The position numbers were made by a program, and so were the translations under genes. Shown one piece after another: positions 6,802 to 9,720 of a stretch of 9,720 nucleotides of DNA. A model generated the notes under the pieces. The model worked only from the letters and a program-made list of their open reading frames with translations. It was not told the DNA's origin and ran no database searches. The stretch lies in the NCBI GenBank assembly GCA_002455375.1, contig DKKR01000049.1:41930-51649 (forward strand). The letters run 5' to 3'. Positions within the stretch are counted from its first letter, which is position 1. Each line of letters starts with the position of its first letter. The DNA is from Bacteroidetes bacterium UBA6661 (lineage in GTDB: Bacteria; Bacteroidota; Bacteroidia; AKYH767-A; OLB10).

Positions 6802-7869
6802 ATGTCAAAAAGTACAATCATTATCACTGGCGGTGCCGGATTCATAGGCTCGCATGTTGTGCGCAGATTTGTAAACAATTATCCCGATTACAAAATTTAC
6901 AACTTCGACAACCTAACCTATGCAGGAAATCTTGCTAACCTGAAAGATATAGAATTAAAATCGAATTATCATTTTATAAAAGGCGACATTACCGATGCTG
7001 CCTTTGTCAACAAACTGTTTGCCGATATTAATCCTGATGCAGTAATTCATCTTGCTGCCGAATCGCATGTGGACAGAAGTATTACCAATCCACTCGAATT
7101 TATCATGACCAATATTGTGGGTACGGTTAATCTTCTTAATGCTGCCCGACACACATGGATAAAAGATAAAAAAGTTTCTTCAGGAAAAAGATTTTATCAT
7201 ATCAGCACCGATGAAGTGTATGGTTCTCTTGGCAACACCGGTTTCTTTACAGAAAACACTTCTTATGATCCGCGCAGCCCTTATTCAGCATCAAAAGCAA
7301 GCTCCGATCATTTGGTAATGGCATACCATCACACCTATCATTTGCCTGTAGTACTTTCTAACTGCTCCAATAACTATGGCTCACATCATTTTCCTGAAAA
7401 GCTGATACCGTTAGCCATCAACAATATTAAAAACATGAAGCCTGTGCCTGTTTATGGTAAAGGCGAAAATGTGCGCGACTGGTTGTATGTTGAAGATCAT
7501 GCACGTGCTATTGATGTGATTTTTCATAAGGGAAAAGAAGGTGAGAAGTATAATGTTGGCGGCAACAATGAATGGAAAAATATTGATTTGATACGATTGC
7601 TTTGTTCTGTGATGGATAAAAAATTAAATCGCAAAGAAGGTACATCAGCATCGCTCATAACATTTGTTACCGACAGACCCGGACATGATTTACGCTATGC
7701 TATAGATTCTACAAAACTTCAGAATGAATTAGGATGGAAACCATCACTGCAATTTGAAGAAGGACTTGAAAAAACTGTTGACTGGTATCTTGCCAATGAC
7801 GCATGGCTGCAACAGGTAACCTCAGGTGAATACATGACCTATTACCAGCATCAATACGATGCACGATAA
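6802..7869 (+). CDS. rfbB: dTDP-glucose 4,6-dehydratase
   Basis: The 355-residue protein is an extended SDR with all hallmarks of RfbB/RmlB: the NAD+ motif GGAGFIGSHVVRRF (10-23), NFDNLTYAGNLANL, the loop HLAAESHVDRSITNP, the dehydratase motif STDEVYGSLG with Thr136-Asp137-Glu138, and YSASKASSDH with Tyr161 and Lys165. SNCSNNYGSHHFPEKLIPLAI and the late VTDRPGHDLRYAIDS are also diagnostic. It converts dTDP-glucose to dTDP-4-keto-6-deoxyglucose, the precursor of L-rhamnose and other 6-deoxy or amino sugars. The partner genes rfbA, rfbC and rfbD are not in the window, so the final sugar cannot be told. A 44-base AT-rich gap separates it from galE, and only nine bases separate it from the next epimerase gene, implying co-transcription. 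No Shine-Dalgarno sequence is present. Confidence 0.95.
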   Translation: MSKSTIIITGGAGFIGSHVVRRFVNNYPDYKIYNFDNLTYAGNLANLKDIELKSNYHFIKGDITDAAFVNKLFADINPDAVIHLAAESHVDRSITNPLEFIMTNIVGTVNLLNAARHTWIKDKKVSSGKRFYHISTDEVYGSLGNTGFFTENTSYDPRSPYSASKASSDHLVMAYHHTYHLPVVLSNCSNNYGSHHFPEKLIPLAINNIKNMKPVPVYGKGENVRDWLYVEDHARAIDVIFHKGKEGEKYNVGGNNEWKNIDLIRLLCSVMDKKLNRKEGTSASLITFVTDRPGHDLRYAIDSTKLQNELGWKPSLQFEEGLEKTVDWYLANDAWLQQVTSGEYMTYYQHQYDAR

Positions 7870-7878
7870 CCCCAAAAA

Positions 7879-8880
7879 ATGAAAGAAACAATTTATGAAC
7901 GCGCCTACCATCAGCAGTCTTTAAAAGACAAAGCATTCCTCATAACCGGTGGCTCCGGTTTTATTGGAAGCAACATTGTTGAATACTTGTTAGTGCATGG
8001 TGCAGGAAAAGTTCGTGTGCTTGACAATCTTGCAAACGGCTACAAAAAAAATATCGAACCTTTTCTGAAACATCCATCATTTGAATTTATTGAAGGTGAT
8101 ATTACCAATGCTGATACATGCCTCAAGGCAATGAAAGGAATACAGTATGTTTCGCATCAGGCTGCATTAGGTTCGGTGCCACGTTCGTTAGCCAATCCTT
8201 TGGCCACGCATCATGCCAATGCAACAGGATTTCTGAATATGCTTTGGGCAGCAAAAGAATCGGGTATTGAACGCATTGTTTATGCCAGCTCTTCGTCTGT
8301 CTATGGCGACAGTCCCGAACTACCCAAGCGCGAACACATAACGGGTAATCCATTGTCGCCTTATGCTGTTTCAAAAATGTCGAACGAGCTTTATGCCTAC
8401 ACATTCTGCATGCATTACGATATGAAGATTATAGGTCTGCGTTATTTTAATGTTTTCGGCCCCAATCAAAATCCGGATAATCCTTATGCAGCGGCAATAC
8501 CTCTTTTTATGAAAGCGCTGCTCAAAGATCAACCTGCCTATATTTTTGGTGATGGTGAACAATCGCGCGATTTTACTTTTGTTGAAAATGCTGTGCAGGC
8601 AAACATCAGAGCCTTATTCAGCGAACATAAAGATGCATGTAATAAAGTTTACAATATTGCTGTGGGAGAAAGTATCAGCCTTAATAAATTACTAAAGCAT
8701 CTGATGCACATTACAGGAAAAAAAATCGAGCCTGTTTTTAAGGAAGAACGTCCGGGTGATGTAAAAAATTCATTGGCCGATATTAGTCTGGCAATGCAAT
8801 ATCTCGGTTATAATCCTTTGGTAAAAGTCAAGGAAGGACTTGCACTTACAGTACCCTGGTTTAAGAAAAACTTTTGTTGA
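7879..8880 (+). CDS. wbpP: UDP-N-acetylglucosamine / UDP-GlcNAcA 4-epimerase (WbpP/TviC family)
   Basis: The 333-residue extended SDR resembles WbpP/TviC more closely than GalE. It has a short N-terminal extension before the nucleotide-binding loop TGGSGFIGSNIVEYL (23-37), the family loop SHQAALGSVPRSLANPLATH (92-111), YASSSSVYGDSPELPK with the catalytic serine region at 137-140, and NPLSPYAVSKMSNELYA with Tyr162 and Lys166. GLRYFNVFGPNQNPDNPYAA and FGDGEQSRDFTFVENAVQAN complete the match. Family members reversibly epimerise C4 of UDP-GlcNAc (WbpP) or UDP-GlcNAcA (TviC). Because a TviB-type dehydrogenase is encoded in the same run, a TviB-TviC route to UDP-GalNAcA is plausible, but the sequence does not tell which substrate is preferred. 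It is the last gene of the run, nine bases after rfbB. No clear intrinsic terminator follows. Confidence 0.87.
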   Translation: MKETIYERAYHQQSLKDKAFLITGGSGFIGSNIVEYLLVHGAGKVRVLDNLANGYKKNIEPFLKHPSFEFIEGDITNADTCLKAMKGIQYVSHQAALGSVPRSLANPLATHHANATGFLNMLWAAKESGIERIVYASSSSVYGDSPELPKREHITGNPLSPYAVSKMSNELYAYTFCMHYDMKIIGLRYFNVFGPNQNPDNPYAAAIPLFMKALLKDQPAYIFGDGEQSRDFTFVENAVQANIRALFSEHKDACNKVYNIAVGESISLNKLLKHLMHITGKKIEPVFKEERPGDVKNSLADISLAMQYLGYNPLVKVKEGLALTVPWFKKNFC

Positions 8881-9062
8881 AGTATTACAAGACATATAAG
8901 ATTAGTGACACCGAAAAATAGGCTGCAATAAAAAAGATTTAATCATCAAATAAGATTGTTACAGCCATAGGCTAAAAGTTTATTTTAACCTTCATAAATT
9001 TAATGACCCTCAGGCATTTTACATCACACTGTAAGGTTTAAGAGTAGTGTACCCCGAATAAT

Positions 9063-9080
9063 AAAGTATGCTTGTACTTT
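9063..9080. repeat. Small inverted repeat AAAGTA-N6-TACTTT
   Basis: AAAGTA (9063-9068) and TACTTT (9075-9080) are perfect complements around a six-base loop. The arms are AT-rich and short. It lies six bases before a second palindrome. Too weak alone for a terminator call, since no T-run follows. Confidence 0.4.
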
Positions 9081-9086
9081 CGATTT

Positions 9087-9100
9087 GATAATGCATTATC
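9087..9100. repeat. Perfect 14-base palindrome GATAATGCATTATC
   Basis: The sequence at 9087-9100 equals its own reverse complement over all 14 bases, with no spacer. Such a form suits a dimeric DNA-binding protein site better than an RNA hairpin. No target gene is adjacent; the nearest promoter-like element starts 50 bases downstream. It may be chance in AT-rich DNA. Confidence 0.4.
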
Positions 9101-9123
9101 CGGCTACAAGTTAATTTAAATAG

Positions 9124-9321
9124 CATACATGTTATCTATACGCCAACTTTATCTTTGAAAGATGCTTTACTCCTGATTTTTCTTCGTATTTTGTATTTAA
9201 TAATCAGATATACGAAAAGGTTTTAAAAACTGACAATATAAAATGCGAATGGTTGGCTTTTGCATTAAGACACTTTGTTTCAATTGACTCGGGTTTTAAA
9301 CGTAGAAAATTACTTGCTTGA
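9124..9321 (+). pseudogene. Possible gene remnant: 65-codon open stretch with no start codon
   Basis: Between a stop at 9121-9123 and the TGA at 9319-9321 the frame is open for 65 codons. Its last 50 or so residues look protein-like (for example TPDFSSYFVFNNQIYEKVL, then KCEWLAFALRHFVSIDSGFK and a basic end RRKLLA). No ATG or GTG occurs in it, and the only TTG is at codon 43, so it is not an intact gene as read here. It could be the 3' end of a decayed or frameshifted gene, or a chance frame. I do not recognise the family. The stop lies 54 bases before the next gene. Confidence 0.3.
9150..9157 (+). promoter_or_regulatory. Orphan -7-type element TATCTTTG
   Basis: An exact match to TAnnTTTG, four bases before an ATG that opens only four codons. 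No -33 TTG is at a suitable distance. It may drive a small RNA, be left from a lost gene, or be chance. Confidence 0.25.
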
Positions 9322-9349
9322 GAAAAAAATGAATAGTTTCGTATATTTG
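9318..9349 (+). promoter_or_regulatory. Bacteroidetes-type promoter of the last gene
   Basis: TATATTTG at 9342-9349 is an exact -7 match (TAnnTTTG). A TTG at 9318-9320 lies 21 bases upstream, within the range seen for the -33 element in this phylum. The start codon of the following gene is 25 bases downstream. This is the best complete promoter in the window, and it supports the gene being transcribed independently of the sugar operon. Confidence 0.55.
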
Positions 9350-9374
9350 TGAGTTAGCTGCAAGCCTGACAAAC

Positions 9375-9720
9375 ATGTGTAAGACAATATTCATAGCGAC
9401 AAAAGAGCCCTTGACGGAAATTCCTTTTGACGAGGCGAACCCCAATTTTGCGGTGACAAAAATAACTGACGAGTTTTCACTCATAAAAAATAAATTCTCA
9501 AACAAGAATATTTATTTAGTTAATACCAGTAGAGGTTGTGGCTGCGACTTCGGAATTGCTAAAATTCCAGACCTTGCTGGTTACTTAGAAAAGGAAAAAG
9601 AGCGAATGTATCCAATCGACAAAATGGCTGAAAAGTTTCGTACTCTATTAGGTCGACAAGAAGATTGGAAAAGAAAACACATTGAAAAAGTTAAGGGACA
9701 AATTGAAAATGAAAAGTTCT
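9375..9720 (+). CDS. Unrecognised protein with Cys-Gly-Cys motif, 3' end beyond the window
   Basis: An ATG at 9375 opens a frame that stays open to the window end: 115 complete residues, beginning MCKTIFIATKEPLTEIPFDE. The first part looks globular (FIATKEPL, NIYLVNTSRGCGCDFGIAKI), with a Gly-Cys-Gly-Cys segment at 54-57 and another Cys at position 2. The second part, from about 68, is strongly charged and helical (YLEKEKERMYPIDKMAEKF, then RQEDWKRKHIEKVKGQIENE) and may be a coiled coil or amphipathic helix. The Cys pair could bind metal or be redox-active, but a single CxC gives no firm evidence. I recall no characterised family with this start. It resembles small uncharacterised Bacteroidetes proteins, from memory and unverified. 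A good promoter 25 bases upstream supports it as a real gene. It has no visible link to the sugar genes. Confidence 0.7.
   Translation, partial: MCKTIFIATKEPLTEIPFDEANPNFAVTKITDEFSLIKNKFSNKNIYLVNTSRGCGCDFGIAKIPDLAGYLEKEKERMYPIDKMAEKFRTLLGRQEDWKRKHIEKVKGQIENEKF

Larger units (their letters stand above)
8881..9374. other. AT-rich intergenic region without a convincing intact gene
   Basis: About 490 bases between wbpP and the last gene. I find no tRNA, rRNA or intact coding region on either strand. It contains an imperfect GC stem (AGCC-ATA-GGCT, 8963-8973), two small inverted repeats (9063-9080 and 9087-9100), an orphan -7 element (9150-9157), a 65-codon open stretch without a start codon (9124-9321) and the promoter of the last gene. 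It may be decayed sequence at the edge of a variable polysaccharide locus. Confidence 0.6.

Noticed and set aside
8123..8404. 93-codon minus-strand frame opposite wbpP
   Set aside because: Fully covered by the epimerase gene, with an unlikely amino acid composition.
8963..8973. AGCC-ATA-GGCT hairpin after wbpP as a terminator
   Set aside because: The stem is only four base pairs with a three-base loop, and the following sequence is AAAAG rather than a T-run; too weak to call.
8881..9374. Interpretation of the intergenic region as a new defence or retron-like system
   Set aside because: No reverse transcriptase, nuclease or toxin-antitoxin gene is present, and the structures are too small to support such a claim.
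9296..9505. 69-codon minus-strand frame overlapping the last gene
   Set aside because: It overlaps the better-supported plus-strand gene and its promoter, and its translation shows no recognisable domain.
1..9720. tRNA, rRNA, CRISPR array, insertion sequence or phage genes
   Set aside because: I looked for tRNA-like cloverleaf ends, regularly spaced repeats and transposase or integrase motifs and found none.

Overview
The window looks like a chromosomal segment from a member of the Bacteroidetes (Bacteroidota). The evidence is an AT-rich sequence with mostly Shine-Dalgarno-less starts, exact or near matches to the phylum's -7 promoter element TAnnTTTG (2692-2699, 9150-9157, 9342-9349), and protein types common in that phylum. 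I would not name a genus.

Left part (1-2605), housekeeping genes: the 5' end of a methionyl-tRNA synthetase gene (minus strand, cut by the window edge); an S66-family LD-carboxypeptidase (peptidoglycan recycling); a convergent PhnA/YjdM-type zinc-ribbon protein; and a membrane-anchored protein with three ComEA-like helix-hairpin-helix units.

Centre (2692-8880), one co-directional run of six nucleotide-sugar genes behind a TAAATTTG element: wbpD (N-acetyltransferase), wlbA (Gfo/Idh/MocA 3-dehydrogenase), tviB/wbpA (UDP-GlcNAc 6-dehydrogenase), galE (UDP-hexose 4-epimerase), rfbB (dTDP-glucose 4,6-dehydratase) and wbpP/tviC (UDP-HexNAc(A) 4-epimerase). TviB, WlbA and WbpD are three of the four enzymes that turn UDP-GlcNAc into UDP-2,3-diacetamido-2,3-dideoxy-glucuronate. 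The aminotransferase (WbpE/WlbC) is not in the window. TviB plus the TviC-like epimerase could also give UDP-GalNAcA. GalE and RfbB supply galactose-type and 6-deoxyhexose precursors. Together they form a precursor module for a cell-surface polysaccharide (O-antigen, capsule or exopolysaccharide). No glycosyltransferase, flippase or polymerase gene is visible here.

Right part (8881-9720): about 500 bases without a convincing intact gene, AT-rich, with two small inverted repeats, an orphan -7 element and a 65-codon open stretch lacking a start codon that may be a gene remnant. A good promoter then leads into an unrecognised conserved-looking gene with a Cys-Gly-Cys motif, cut by the window end.

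I see no clear sign of a wholly new system. The central genes belong to known families; the least explained part is the right-hand end.
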